A stretch of DNA of 64,000 bases from Sweltsa coloradensis (Eukaryota; Arthropoda; Insecta; Plecoptera; Chloroperlidae): assembly GCA_024449915.1 (NCBI GenBank), contig JAMZAV010000647.1:62001-126000 (forward strand), given 5' to 3'. The position numbers and the translations under genes were made by a program. Positions 1 through 11,197 of the stretch are shown here, in pieces; within the stretch, counting starts at the first letter, position 1; each line of letters begins with the position of its first letter. Under the pieces are notes generated by a model. The model was given only the letters and a program-made list of their open reading frames with translations. It made no database searches and was not told where the DNA came from.

Positions 1-1650
1 GAGTGCACGGTAAATTCTAAACTACTACAGAGTTGCGGGGAGCATGAGCTCATTTCAAGTATACAGTTCCTGTCTTCGGACTGGCTTTGCGGTGTCGAGA
101 TAGGGTGCACGTGTTAGTGCCAGTAAAATACCAGACCACGTGGTTGGCCAGTACCGCGATGCTAGATCAAGTGGCATCTCTCCCTCTACGAGAACATCTG
201 GGGCTGTGGTAAGCGAAACTAAGCATTCTGGGCGAGTAGCCGAGAGGTACGCAGTAGGACACAAGGTCCGCATACGCCACTGGACGCCTTCTCCGTAGGC
301 AACCTACGCGCCGGAGTGCGTCGCCATTTGCAGTCACATCATTTCCCCCCCCCCCCTTTCTTTGATCAAGACCAAGGAACAGGATGAGACTTTGGAATGA
401 GACAGAAAGGACAGGGTTGAGTAGAGCAATGGCTTTCATCTCCTTGTATTTTTATTGTATTCCCTGTATCACATGTATGTAATTTTTAATTGTCTAAATT
501 CGGATCCGATTGCTAGCTTCAATTGAAACCATAACTTCATTGTTGTAATTTAACTTCTTGTTTGAGTCAGTAAAGTCCACTAAAAGCACACAGCTTTTCA
601 CTTAGTAGTGCATGTTTGCCCCCTGTTTTCCCCAACTCATGGTGTAGTTTTTGCAAGGACCTTCAGTCCACCCCACGCCGCATCACGGGTGGTTGACCTA
701 GTTTCAGCAGGAGTGCCCGAGGCCCAGAACGAGCGTGGAGCGGACCAGCGGTGGCGTGGCTCACCACTGGCGCGCCTGGTAAGACGAGTTCGCTACCCCC
801 TTTGGGTAGGGTGCTAGACGGTGCTGGGTTGCACTGTCAGTACACTCTGGCGAGTTTTGTTGTATTTCGTATGTGTGTTTTTGATTTGCGGTGCTCACAT
901 TTTAGTCTATGTTCGTCTTGTCTCTCCGCGAGCTAGTAGCAGGGCAGGTTTGCGAGACAGTTATAGGGCTAGGAAGGGTGACCTTTACCCACACCACCCC
1001 CCGACCTAAAGTGACTCTATCTGGAGAGTCACGAGTGAATCACACTCTGGCGCTGGTCGGGTTTTTCGGGCAAAGTGGTGTTGGCAAGGGTTGCGACGTG
1101 ACTTCACCGGCTGTACAGTAGGGCTAGACCGTTCTGCGAGTAGGCGGGTGAAGGGGTGAAGTCACAACTAATACACACCTCAGTCATGGCTGCTAAAATC
1201 TAGTGCAGCCCTGCAGTGAAAACTAAATATTGGCCAAAAAATGTTTATTTTATTTCTTCTTGCATGGGTCAGTACTTTGTAGTTTTCTTATTTATTATAG
1301 GCCCCTAAGTAGTTTTATAATATTTACATGTTATAAGAGCTGGTCTATAGTAACTTAGTTATTTTGTTGTACATATATACATTTTGTAAAGTGTAGCACA
1401 TAATGTATGGCCATGAAAACCAATCCCCAACAATCACTTGCAATGGAAAAGTGGTCCTACGCAAACTAAAAACTTACAAAAAGCTCATCCATCAACGCGA
1501 CTAAACAAAGCGTTCGCGAAGCGGCCTAGTCGTATTGATAATGGGTGATCGACATTGTTGAAGAAGTAAGCATACTTGAAGATGATGTTTGTACCATATG
1601 TAGTGTATTGTACTATTACAATGTTATAAACCTGTATTGTCTCTATTTAG
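1..1650. other. Unassigned sequence upstream of first visible exon
   Basis: No gene is recognised here. A run of 12 C lies at 345-356 and a GC/GT-rich stretch at about 700-1150 has no long open frame. Positions 1421-1529 are a degraded 3' end of the Helitron-like family, ending CTAG at 1526-1529; closely related sequence occurs at about 6900-7046. The exon at 1651 starts inside a codon, so an earlier exon must exist, but I could not find one here that ends in the required phase, and it probably lies upstream. Confidence 0.5.
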
Positions 1651-1778
1651 GACCAATCATCTGTTGGAAAATAAGAATGAAGAAGTAGGACCAGTTCAAA
1701 GACAAAGCAATGGAGTACTAAAAATGAAAAAAAAAAAAAAATACACATTGGAAGACTCTTTGGGTGACCGTGGACTTT
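1651..1778 (+). CDS. SANTA gene exon 1 (of those visible)
   Basis: The acceptor CTCTATTTAG precedes the exon and the donor GTAAGT follows. It is entered two bases into a codon and left after one base, giving 42 full codons that begin TNHLLENK and end GDRGL. Only this frame is open. A run of 15 A (1727-1741) encodes M followed by five lysines. The in and out phases (2 and 1) equal those of the SANTA core exon at 13685-13806, and the spacing from its Y-x-L to the F-x-x-G-x-P motif of the next exon differs from that pair by one residue. I therefore read it as the second half of a first, diverged SANTA domain whose start lies upstream. Confidence 0.6.
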
Positions 1779-1841
1779 GTAAGTTAACATATCAAACATG
1801 CATCAGCATCATAATACTAGATGAATGTAGATCCTATAGAC

Positions 1842-2392
1842 CAGTAATTCTTAAACTTTTTTAAGTAGCCCTCCCCTTGAGAGTACAGGATGTCTCGTCC
1901 CCCCCCCGTCCCCCCCGCCCACCAAATGTAAAAAATACACGTCATTTTAATGTGTAACCAAATTTGCAATACAACCTTTTCTGAATACATGCATTTGTGT
2001 AAAATAAATTACTTCATTTCTTATCTTGACAATGTGAGCTATTCGCCAGATATCTAAAAAAACACGAGGTAAATATTTGACACGGTGGTTGATAAGGCAA
2101 CTCCAAGATTTTGTCAGCCTCGAGACGGGTACAGTACTTAGACTTAATTCTGGTCAACGCAGAAAAGGCGGTTTTGCAACTGGTATCTGTACAACCCTAA
2201 CTAAAAACATTTTTTTCACTGGAAAGTACTAACAATTTGCCTACTTTGCAGACAAAAAATATTAATTCTGAAAATAATTTCCTTTTTTTAACTTAACCGA
2301 GAATGCAGTGAAACCCTATGACAGCAATTTTTGTAAACTTAAATCTTTAACATTGTCCACTAGTACTGAGCCCCCCACTTTAAGAATTGCTG
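1842..2392. mobile_element. Non-autonomous hAT element, Charlie-like ends
   Basis: The element begins CAGTAATTCTTAAAC and ends TTTAAGAATTGCTG, matching inverted ends of about 13 bp. It is flanked by CTATAGAC (1834-1841) and ATATAGAC (2393-2400), an 8-bp target duplication with one mismatch, as expected for hAT. It contains C-rich tracts near 1898-1920 and no transposase frame. It lies in the intron after exon 1. Confidence 0.75.
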
Positions 2393-2953
2393 ATATAGAC
2401 TGTAGTTAGAGCTACAGAAAAATAGCACTTTCAAATACAAAATTTAGCATTTTCATTTAAAAATTTTGCACTTGGTAGTATTTTCAAATTATAAATTTTG
2501 TGCATTGGTGCTAATCACAAAAGTATCTAATATTTAGTAGCTGTTTCATTCCCCCCCCCCCCCTCCCCCCGAATCAAATCATTTAGTATTTGAAATCAAT
2601 TCGTCGTTCAAATTCAGAAATCGTAAAAAAAATTAAGTTTTCGAAGAATTCGAATCCGGAGCCAAACACCCGAAAAACTAGCAAATATATTGATTGGTCG
2701 ATTTTATAGTTCGCAAACAATCGCGTACCATCATGGCCGCCGCGTACGTCACCGAAGAATTTCCGTTTGCGTCCTGTTTTTCAAGAAAACAGGCATTGGC
2801 ATGTTTTGATCTATGCTTTGCAACTGTAGGAAATTGAGGGGCCTATTAAGAGGAGCTACATGTAACAAATTAAGTTTATCAAGGTTTCAGTAGTTAAAAC
2901 TTCTATGTCTTAATTTTTGTATGAATAACCTTTTTTTCAAGATTATATATATA
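2393..2953. other. AT-rich intron sequence with poly-C tract
   Basis: A C-rich run lies at about 2551-2569. The sequence around 2570-2690 resembles, in opposite orientation, 43640-43735 inside a hAT-like element. No gene is seen. Confidence 0.4.
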
Positions 2954-3349
2954 TTAGTACTTTAGACAGAAATTAAAAAAGTGACTACACCGGGGATTGA
3001 ACCCGGGACCTTGGCTTTCCGGGCCATGCTCTTACTAACTGAGCTATACAGGCACCAATTTAATTCTGTCTTAATTCTTGGTCTGTTTATACATCGTTAA
3101 TTTTAATTACATTAATAATTAATTACAGAGATGGTTTGTATTTCTCCAGTTAATTTTGTGTGTAGTCTAATTGCAAGTGCAATCTGCTCTACACATGTTA
3201 TTAACAATGTATAAACAGACCAAGAATTAGACAGAATTAAATTGGTGCCTGCATAGCTCAGTTGGTAAGAGCATGGCCCGGAAAGCCAAGGTCCCGGGTT
3301 CGATCCCCGGTGTAGTCACTTTTTAAATTTCTGTCTAATGTTCTAACAT
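2954..3349. repeat. Inverted pair of tRNA-headed SINE copies
   Basis: A minus-strand copy (2954-3100) faces a plus-strand copy (3130-3349). Each has a tRNA-like part (2981-3055 minus; 3245-3320 plus) with an A box like TAGCTCAGTTGG and a B box like GGTTCGATCCC. The acceptor ends do not pair and position 33 is not T, so these are not working tRNAs. The flanks (GACAGAATTAAATTGGTG on the 5' side, TTTCTGTCTAA on the 3' side) recur in every copy, which defines the family. Confidence 0.7.
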
Positions 3350-3391
3350 ATAACAGCGTCATAGTCGCCTATTATAAAACCAAGGTTAAAC

Positions 3392-3393
<2 letters not shown>

Positions 3394-3428
<35 letters not shown>
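3394..3428. repeat. (AT)n microsatellite
   Basis: A run of AT dinucleotides lies between a SINE copy and the next TIR element. Similar AT runs flank other SINE copies (4538-4558, 4832-4858, 15264-15288). Confidence 0.9.
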
Positions 3429-3429
<1 letters not shown>

Positions 3430-3461
3430 GTGTGTTTTTGAAGGTTTTCGTGGCCGATATG

Positions 3462-4541
3462 TATTAAAGTAACCGTTTTTTTGGTTTCAATGCCACGTAT
3501 ATTTTCGTTGGGCCGACGTTTCGATGAGATTTCACCCATCAAATCACATAGGCTAACTGTAAAACCTACAGACCAACAATTAACGTCTCAGTTAATACCT
3601 GCAGATGATCTACTAGCAAATGAATCGACGGTCAGAGTGACAAGATCCATGACGAAAAACGTAAAGACGGACATGAAATGACTCTTGTTTCTTGCAACGA
3701 CAAGCTTTGCAATGACTTTCTTTGAGTGCGTTCCGTTACCTGCTGGACGTACTGAACCAGTAGCCAGCTTTACTGTAACCGTTCCGTTAACTGCTGTCAG
3801 CTGTGTGCTGAGCGTCCCGTAAATTGCTGGCCCAGCGCCTTCAGTAACTGGAAGTGCTGGAGGTTTCTCGCTCAGTATCGCCAGTAAACCAGCTAGTGTC
3901 ATGGCGGCGTTGAAATGTCAGTTTGCTTCCAAAGTTAATAAATTGCTTTATTTGTTCAGAAGAAATGAGATATTTGATATTGCACTGGAATAAAAATGAC
4001 AATAATAATTCGGAATGAGCTAAGAATATTTATTTGCGAGCTTACACTTCTTTTTGAATTCATAGCTTGCAATTAATGGGTCGATGACTTTAGGCCTAGG
4101 CTAGATGACGGCTTTAAATATTCCACCAAGAAAATAATTTATTTGTTAAATCCATAACCGAGAATAAACGTGAAATCTTTTCATTTCTCTTCAAGTTTAC
4201 CCTAAATAATTAATATCATGTTTTAAATTGACTGCACGATTATTTTTCTGACAGCTGCAGTGTTTGTGCTGGATGCTTTTACTGGGAACCATTCCGTTTT
4301 CTAGGCCTACTGACCGCGCAGGCTAGCACTGTTGTTTACTATGCTCCCAGTAGATCCAGCAGGTTGGCTTTTGTTGTTTTTTTTCTCCAGTTTTGTTCTG
4401 TATTTATCAATAGTGATGTAGTTTTTGTTTTTAATATTTAAAGTTGTATTGGCCCTGAAGATGATGGGTGAAATTTCATCGAAACGTCGGCCCAACGAAA
4501 ATATAGGTGGCATTGAAACCAAAAAACCAATTGCTTTAATA
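3462..4541. mobile_element. TIR element with hammerhead-like termini
   Basis: The two ends are inverted copies of about 80 bp: TATTAAAG then TTTGGTTTCAATG and TTGGGCCGACGTTTCGATG on the left, and the reverse complement on the right (4455-4541). The interior has no transposase frame. The right end on the plus strand (4449-4495) contains a near-hammerhead fold, described separately. The superfamily is not assignable from what is visible. Confidence 0.65.
4449..4495 (+). ncRNA. Hammerhead-ribozyme-like motif, near-complete core
   Basis: Stem I pairs TTGGCC (4449-4454) with GGCC-C-AA (4489-4495) with one bulged C. The core CTGAAGA (4455-4461) fits CUGANGA. Stem II pairs GATG (4463-4466) with CATC (4477-4480), then GAAA (4481-4484), then CGTC, where the A-U closing pair encloses only CG. 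One extra T at 4462 separates the core from stem II, which would probably weaken or abolish cleavage. Confidence 0.5.
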
Positions 4542-4599
4542 TATATATATATATATATTGTTTTACCTTGGTTTTATAGTAGTTTTATAGTATATCCCA

Positions 4600-5160
4600 A
4601 CTCTAGGGGGTCAGAGATGATTTGTATTTCTCCAGCTAATTTTGTATGTAGTCTAATAGGCAGTGCAATTTGCTCTTCACATGTTATTAACAATGCATAA
4701 ACAGACCAAGAATTAGACAAAATTAAATCGGTGGCTGCATAGCTCAGTTGGTAAGAGCATGGCCCGGAAAGCCAAGGTCCTGGGTTCGATTCCCCGGTGT
4801 AGTTACTTTTTAAATTTCTGTCCAAAGTACTAATATATATATATATATATATATATATGTTTAACCTTGCTTTATACCGGTAGTAGGCGACTATGACGTT
4901 GTTATGTTAGTACTTTAGACAGAAATTAAAAAAGTTACTACACCGGGGTTTGAACCCGGGACCTTAGCTGTCCGGGCTATGCTCTTACCAACTGAGCTAT
5001 GCAGCCACCAATTTAAAACTGTTTAAATTCTTGGTCTGTTTTGTACATTGTTAATAATGTGTGTAGAGCAGCTGAATGCACTGCCTTTTAGACTATCATA
5101 CAAAATTAACTGGAGAATACAAACCATCTCTGTAACCCTAGAGTTGGGATATATAATGTT
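4600..5160. repeat. Second inverted pair of the tRNA-headed SINE
   Basis: A plus copy (4600-4830, tRNA-like part 4731-4805) and a minus copy (4905-5160, tRNA-like part 4934-5009) face each other across an (AT)n run and a segment reading TAGGCGACTATGACG. The arrangement mirrors the pair at 2954-3349. Confidence 0.7.
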
Positions 5161-5257
5161 TAACCTTTGTTACACAATCTCAATATAGCATGATTCATTC
5201 ATTCATTTACAGTTACAGTGTGTTTATATGTTAGATTTAAGGCTTTCGCAGTACATG

Positions 5258-5641
5258 ATATGAAAATATATGTTTTGAGGTAAAACTGCGTGTGATTATT
5301 TAATAAAATAATATTTTATTTCCGACGTTTCACTAGGGTTTCACCTAGCTTTATCAAGGTTTAGAAACAAAAACAAAATGGAATAACAAAGTACAAGATG
5401 ACAATTAAAACACAGCCATCTGGGTAAACAGATCTAGATGACAGTGAGTTGAGAGAGAGCCTCCAGATGTCAGCGGTATTATCTCCTACTTCATGTCATC
5501 TTGTACTTTGTTATTCCATTTTGTTTTTGTTTCTAAACCTTGATAAAGCTAGGTGAAACCCTAGTGAAACGTCGGAAATAAAATATTAATTTATTAAAAA
5601 TAATCACACGCAGTTTTACCTCAAAACATATATTTTCATAT
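5258..5641. mobile_element. Fold-back element with arms of about 146 bp
   Basis: The arms 5258-5403 and 5494-5641 are nearly perfect reverse complements around a 90-base centre. Each arm carries the motif CCTTGATAA, a CTAGG/CCTAG hairpin and GAAACGTCGG, a degenerate hammerhead-like pattern (plus-strand copy 5536-5577). No coding capacity is seen. Confidence 0.8.
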
Positions 5642-6479
5642 ATATTAAAAGTAATTCATACAAAAATTAAGACATAGCAGTTTTAACTACTAAAATCTTG
5701 CTAAACTTTTTTTTTTTACCTTGTGTGCTCCTTCTCTCAATAGGCCCCTCAAATTGTAAATACATGTTCTTCATGACCATGTGATACAAAAAATTTGGAT
5801 ATTATAGATAGATATCGAACGTTTTATTTTCATGGCTATTTTTTACATTTACAGTTTCACATAGGATATACAAGTAAGTTGAGTCTTGACCCTTGGTTTA
5901 AAAAGGTATGTGGAAAGTATAATACTAATAGAGTTATTGTAATTAATATTAATAGTCGTAAAAACTATGATAGTATGATACAAATATCTAATAATAAACA
6001 TATAAAGTTTATACATTAAGGGAATGGATCTGCAAAGAATTCTTTGAGCGAGTCCGAGTAGTATGCTTTTTCTTTCAGTAATTGTTTTAGCTTAGTGCAG
6101 GATGTGTCTGTATTTTTGTTACATCTGGTGGTAACTTATTAAAAATCTTATTATTAATGTACCGTACATTGAGTTATATTGTTTAAATTTTGTCTTGTGC
6201 CGAGTTCTGTGGATTTTGTTAATTTGTCGTTGTCAACGATAATCATTTAGGCCTATCAATCATTATCGATATTATCGCGGAATATGTTGCTACATCGTGA
6301 TTATCGTATGATCTTAATTGATAGCAATATCGCAATAATTATTGGGAATATGGATCTTTAATTTGAATTGAGTGCCAACCAAATGTTAACTGCCTTTCTT
6401 AATAGTAAGTTCAGTAACTGTTGAGCCCCATCCCCTTTTCAGCATAATTGAATGAGCGATGCAAAGACTTCAATTTCAC
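5642..6479. other. Intron sequence without recognised elements
   Basis: AT-rich sequence. Positions about 6225-6350 are full of ATCGAT/GATAAT palindromic words, like the hAT-type relic near 18090-18510. A 74-codon open frame at 5795-6019 has no recognisable motif and an AT-driven composition; I treat it as chance. Confidence 0.4.
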
Positions 6480-7046
6480 TGACCACCCAAAAAATTAGCT
6501 CGGGTGTTTTTTTTTGTTTTTTTTCTGTCTGTTTGTTGGCACTCTACCGGTTAAACGGCACATGCGATCTTGATGAAAACTAGTGGGTACCTTCGAAATC
6601 TCTGAACTTAGACTTGCCTTGCCACGTTTTTGGTTACAATTGATCAAATATTTCTTATGGTTATTGTAATTTTATGATTTTTTACGATTTTTAATGCGAT
6701 ATTTTTGTGACATTTGGGCCGATTCTGACCAAACGGGTGGGGATACAACGTTCATATTTTACATGGACATTGAGGTTGTAGTACCTTTTGAAAGAAAAAG
6801 TAGGAAAAGTTATCCAGAATTCATAGAAATAAAGGTTTTAATATAAGTTTATTAAGGTATATAATAACAATTAATAATAGTAGACTACTTGACAGAAGAA
6901 CTTGAAGTAACAGTAGAAACTTGACAACAATCACCTGCAATGAGTTCAAAAAGCACTTGCAAAGGTAAATAGATCCCACGCAAATTAAAAACTTAAAACA
7001 GCTCATCAATCAACGCGACTAAAGAAAGCGTTCGCGAAGCGGCCTA
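6480..7046 (+). mobile_element. Helitron-like element, degraded variant
   Basis: It shares with the main family the block CTTCGAAATCTCTGAACTTA, the TTACGATTTTT blocks, and a 3' end reading CTCATCAATCAACGCG then GCGGCCTAG (CTAG ending 7046). The 5' end is diverged. A related interior (CCAAACGGGTGGGG...ACAACGTTCATATTTTACAT) recurs at 59838-59880. Confidence 0.6.
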
Positions 7047-7545
7047 GTAAATTAACTTGCCCGCATGCCCATCCACCACTCCTTGTTACTCATATCTCTT
7101 CTACTGTGCGTTGTGCAATAACAGGCACCAGCTGTTATACTTTGATGCCTATCAAGGGAGGAACGCTTACCCCGGTCTGCCATGCAATTGAGGCAAGGCT
7201 TCTCTCTCTTTTTCTCGCTCGCTTGCTGTCTTAAGAAAGGGGCATCAAGGGGCCCTTTGCAAGTGGCAACCAATCCACCGACCACTAGCCAGGCTAGCGC
7301 AGAGGTGGCGTGCAATTCAAATTGACGCCCATGCGAGGAAAGGAGTTTAACATTGATACATCCTGATATGACTGAAGGTGACCATATTATTTACTCTATT
7401 TTTTCCCCGTGATATTATTGTTATTGCGGTACGATTATCGATAAGAATTCTCATTCTCATTGTCTCTTTCTCATTGTCTTTTAACATCCCCACCAAAAAT
7501 GCAAACTTGTAAGGGAATATAAATTTAAAAATATTTTTTCTACAG
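7047..7545. other. Intron sequence before exon 2
   Basis: No gene or full repeat is recognised. The block 7050-7320 is more GC-rich than its surroundings and has a minus-strand open frame of 87 codons without known motifs. Confidence 0.35.
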
Positions 7546-7642
7546 CTATTCCTACTGCAATACGTAAACAGTTTGTAAATGGCATCCCAAGATGTTGGCA
7601 TATCGCTGTGGAAAGCTGGGGAAAAATGACTGCTGATGTCAG
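7546..7642 (+). CDS. SANTA gene exon 2: first F-x-x-G-x-P-x-x-W block
   Basis: The acceptor TTTTTTCTACAG and the donor GTAGGT bound the exon. It is entered at phase 1 and left at phase 2, and it joins exons 1 and 3 without a stop, which none of the other candidate joins does. The 31 full codons include IRKQFVNGIPRCW and WGKM. F, G, P, W, W and K sit at codons 9, 12, 14, 17, 24 and 26, exactly the positions they occupy in the exon at 27027-27152; P at 2, I at 5 and K at 7 also match. This is the C-terminal SANTA signature, so the exon closes a first SANTA domain. Confidence 0.75.
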
Positions 7643-8497
7643 GTAGGTCAATCATCTGCATACAAAAACTGTAATGCCATCTGTTATATTTTGTTGTTGA
7701 GGAGTTTGACTTTTACTGCAGCTGGGTTCTAGCAGTTACATAAACCATAGGGCTAAAAAATAAATCAGTCTCATGAAACCTTTTAACTTGGAATTTATAA
7801 ATATTATTATTATCATTAATATTATTTCAAATTTAAGGCTTTCGCAGCCCGGTAAATAATAAAAGAAAAGAAAATAATAACATAAAACAAAATCGATAGT
7901 CTTATTGTAAAATTCCTAGTAAATACCTTCCCCAATGGCAATAGACAATAGTTAACTTTAGGTTAACATTATGTGGTTGAAAGGAATGCCAAAAGGCTGG
8001 ATCATGTGAATGACATAAAGAGATAGGGTGCCAACAGCTTACCTTAAATGAAGTAGGCACGCGGCGAAAGATAACATAAACACAAATACATAAATATTTA
8101 CTCCATTTAAGGTAAGCTGTTGGCACCCTATCTCTTTGTGTCATTCACATTAGGTTAACATTATTAACATGCTCAATTTTTAAACCACACACACTTAACA
8201 AATATGTAGCCTAGCCAAAAAAATTATCTTTGTAGCTTACTCTTAGCATAGGGAATTTGATGGAGTCTTATTAATAGTTAGCTACGCTAGTCGCTAACAT
8301 AATATTTGGGAGAAAATAATTTTATATTGTTCCGGATTTTTTTTATTTTTTTATTATCAGATAAAAATATGAAATACCAATTTAATTTTAAAAATAAACT
8401 TTTGAAAACAATATTGTATCTGAATGGGTTAAACTTGTCACCTCAACTTTTTAAAGACATTTTGATTTGACTGACTTTCATTTCCCCTTTTCTACAG
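7643..8497. other. Intron 2 with short fold-back
   Basis: Positions 8007-8051 and 8106-8152 are reverse complements (GGGTGCCAACAGCTTACCTT and its complement) around a 54-base loop. The rest is AT-rich with no recognised element. Confidence 0.7.
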
Positions 8498-8592
8498 GAG
8501 ACCAAGAAGAAGAACAGACACTTCAGAAGAAGATGACTGTTACAAGAATGAATCGGACGATACCGGGAATCCAGAAATGCTCAGTATAAATG
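8498..8592 (+). CDS. SANTA gene exon 3: acidic linker
   Basis: The acceptor TTTTCTACAG and donor GTATGT bound 31 full codons, entered at phase 2 and left at phase 1. The peptide starts RPRRRTDTSEEDD and continues with Asp, Glu, Ser and Asn. A basic patch followed by an acidic, probably disordered stretch suits a linker between two folded domains. The other two frames contain stops. Confidence 0.75.
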
Positions 8593-8707
8593 GTATGTTA
8601 TAGTCACTGTTGGGTGTGCCAGTACGGATGGCAACTAGTGCAGAGCCACTAAATAAAGATCTGAATTAAATTGAATGAGATGTTTTTAGGGGTATTCTAT
8701 TGAGAGT

Positions 8708-9201
8708 AGGGATGACATCGGGTACTCGGGTACCCGACTCCTACCCGACTCCTATTGGAGTCGACTCCATTTTCAACGAGTCGGGTAAAAATTTTTTTTT
8801 TTTTTTTTTTTAAATGATAAATTGAATAAGATTGCACTTGTTGTCTCGTTAGTCGTTACCTTATCTCAAAACGTAAACATAACAAATCAGCGAGAGTCTT
8901 GGCCGGGCCAAGAGACAAGCAAGCTAGTGATACGTAGCGGGTGGAGGGGGGGGGGGGGGAATGGCCGGACAGCATTGTGCAACCCCACTGAAAATCAGTT
9001 ATATAACTGAGTGGGTAGACTCATACAATTTATTTATATTATTTATTTAACTAGAGTAGTGGGCTAAAAATAACTTTTGCATAAAAAAAACAAAAAAAAA
9101 CTTTTTTTTTTTTTTTAATTGCGGATCGGGGAGTCGACTCCTACCCGGTTCCCAAGGCTCCGGAGTCAACTCCAATATTTACTACCCAATGTCATCACTT
9201 A
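8708..9201. mobile_element. Non-autonomous hAT element rich in GAGTCGACTC words
   Basis: TTGAGAGT occurs at 8700-8707 and 9202-9209 as a perfect 8-bp target duplication. The ends AGGGATGACATCGGGTA and TACCCAATGTCATCACTTA are inverted copies. Inside are repeated CGACTCC words at both ends, a poly-T run, a poly-G run (8947-8959), and at 8985-9055 a piece of the SINE tail CCCACT...AGTGGG plus TTTA repeats. Confidence 0.8.
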
Positions 9202-9359
9202 TTGAGAGTTTAATTTTTTCCATTTATTGTCTTGTTTTATATATCTAGATAGCATACAATGTTACAATGTTCATTCATGACAAACAAGTTAAACAATACA
9301 TACAAGCTAGGTATTAAACACGTCTTTTCAAAAGACTAAGACTTGATTTCTGTTATAAT

Positions 9360-10430
9360 ATAAAATAATCATCATCATCATAACTCAGTTCCAACTATGT
9401 CGGGTTGAGTGGTGGTTTTCCACCATTATCTAGGGCATGAAACTGTAGATACTAAGCTTGCCAGACTCAGTGTTTCTTCCTCATCATCTAACTCCTTCCT
9501 CTCCACCAATTTACTCCACTCTCTTTTGTCCTCCCACAGCTTCACTCTTGTCACATGCTCCCACACTTCATCCCGTTTTCCAATGTCTTCTTGAATTTAT
9601 CTTTCCCATTGCTCTCTTGGTCTTCCTACTCTTCTTTTCCCCTCCTCTGCCGCTTCAAATTCTCTTCTTGGAATGCTCTCCCTGCCCATCCTTTTCATAT
9701 GCCCAAACTATCTTAGACGTTTTCTTCCGAGCTTAAACCTCAATCTCTCCAGTCCCAGTTCTTTTCTGATTACATTACTTCTTATCTTGTCCATCTTTGT
9801 AACTCCCTTGTTGACACTTCTTAAAAACTTCATTTCTGCTGCTTCCAGCCGACTCTCTTCCTTTGTTCCCACTGCCCATGTTACTGCCCCATTTGTTAGT
9901 ATAGGTACAAAATATGCCTTGTACAACAAAATTAAAAATTTTACTTTTTTGTGGGAACAACTCATTCCAGAGTAGCTTTCTCACCAATTGGTAAAACCCT
10001 CCTGCTTTTTGCATTCTAGGTGACACTTCGCTACCCACTTTTGCATCGTTTATCAATATACTTCCCAAATATTTAAATTCTTTTTCTTCTAAAACTTCTT
10101 TACGGAGTACAATATTTTCCCGATCTCTAGGCCTGCCATTTGTCTTCTATTGCATACGCAAACATTTACTTTTTTTCTGATTGATTTTCAGACCAAACTC
10201 TAGTGATTTTATCCCGTCTGTCCACCTTCTCCTGCACTTCTCTGGCACTCTCACCCCAAATCAACACATCGTCCGCAAACACTTATGTTCTTGTGTCCCT
10301 TCCATCTGTATTCGGTTCCACTCTTCTTATAATTTTGTCCATTACAACAGTAAAGAGTGTTGGAGATAACACACTACCTTGTCGCAAGCCCTCATTTACT
10401 TGGAACCACTCTGACCTACCCATAAAATAA
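9360..10430 (-). pseudogene. LINE 3' fragment (endonuclease/reverse transcriptase type)
   Basis: Minus-strand frames include a stretch ending in AEMKFLRSV, followed by DKIRSNVIRKELGLE and a KLGRKRLR motif. This pattern follows the reverse transcriptase in RTE- and related endonuclease-reverse transcriptase LINEs (known family pattern). Several frameshifts break the frame, for example between the two overlapping minus-strand frames at 9708-9965 and 9775-10068. No target duplication is seen. Confidence 0.65.
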
Positions 10431-11132
10431 AATACTACAACTAATTCACATTAATAATACAAAATACACTTTTACAACAATACAAGATAGGCTTAGGGTA
10501 CCTTCTAGAACAGTACAATTACTAGCTAATTTATGGCCCTAACCCACACATTTAAAAAAAAAAAAAACAAGCAGGGACCGGTTGGGATTTGTTCAGGTAG
10601 GTCTCCTGAACATCCCCAACAGAATCCCAAAAAATCCAGTTGCGGGTTATCCGCCATTCTGAAAATCAATTTTCAGTTTTTTTTAGTTTTGGCAAAGAAT
10701 GAAAAATTACTTAAATAATCGATATTGAGTGAAGTATTGGACCAAAATAGCTCATTTGTTATAAAATGTTTGTGAACAAACGGTTTTTTGATAATAACGC
10801 GATTAGCCCGCCCTTCTTTGATTCTCTGACAACCTAAGGTCCTTGATGCAAGTTTGTATACTAGTAGATCCTTAAGTGTTAACAATCAGAAAATATTCAT
10901 AACTTCAGAATTGTAGAATCTTGCACAACTAATGGCTCTCCCCATAAAACAAAGCTTTCTTTGAAACATTAGTCCTGCTTATTTGTTTCTAATATCTTGA
11001 CACTCTACATCACATAAGTACAATATATTGTTTGTTTATAATTAATTTATAGCCATAGAAGAATATATATTATATACATACACATAGATTAAACTAGGGT
11101 GTCAAATATAAAATGTTGTTTCCTGTTTCAAG
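10431..11132. other. Intron 3 remainder
   Basis: AT-rich sequence with a run of A at about 10553-10566. No recognised gene or element. Confidence 0.4.
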
Positions 11133-11197
11133 GCTCATCAGCAGGTGTTACAAAACATGTTTCAAAGAGAATGAAGAATGAAGACCTACGCAATGAT
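11133..11197 (+). CDS. SANTA gene exon 4: short basic linker
   Basis: The acceptor CCTGTTTCAAG and donor GTAAGT bound 65 nt. It is entered at phase 1 and left at phase 0. The 21 full codons read as a Ser/Lys-rich linker (SSAGVTKHVSKRMKNED) leading into the SANTA domain of the next exon. It is the shortest exon; its support is the exact phase fit on both sides and the strong donor. Confidence 0.7.

Noticed and set aside
3245..3320. Functional tRNA cluster (eight TAGCTCAGTTGG copies)
   Set aside because: Position 33 is not T, acceptor ends do not pair and shared non-tRNA flanks show it is a SINE.
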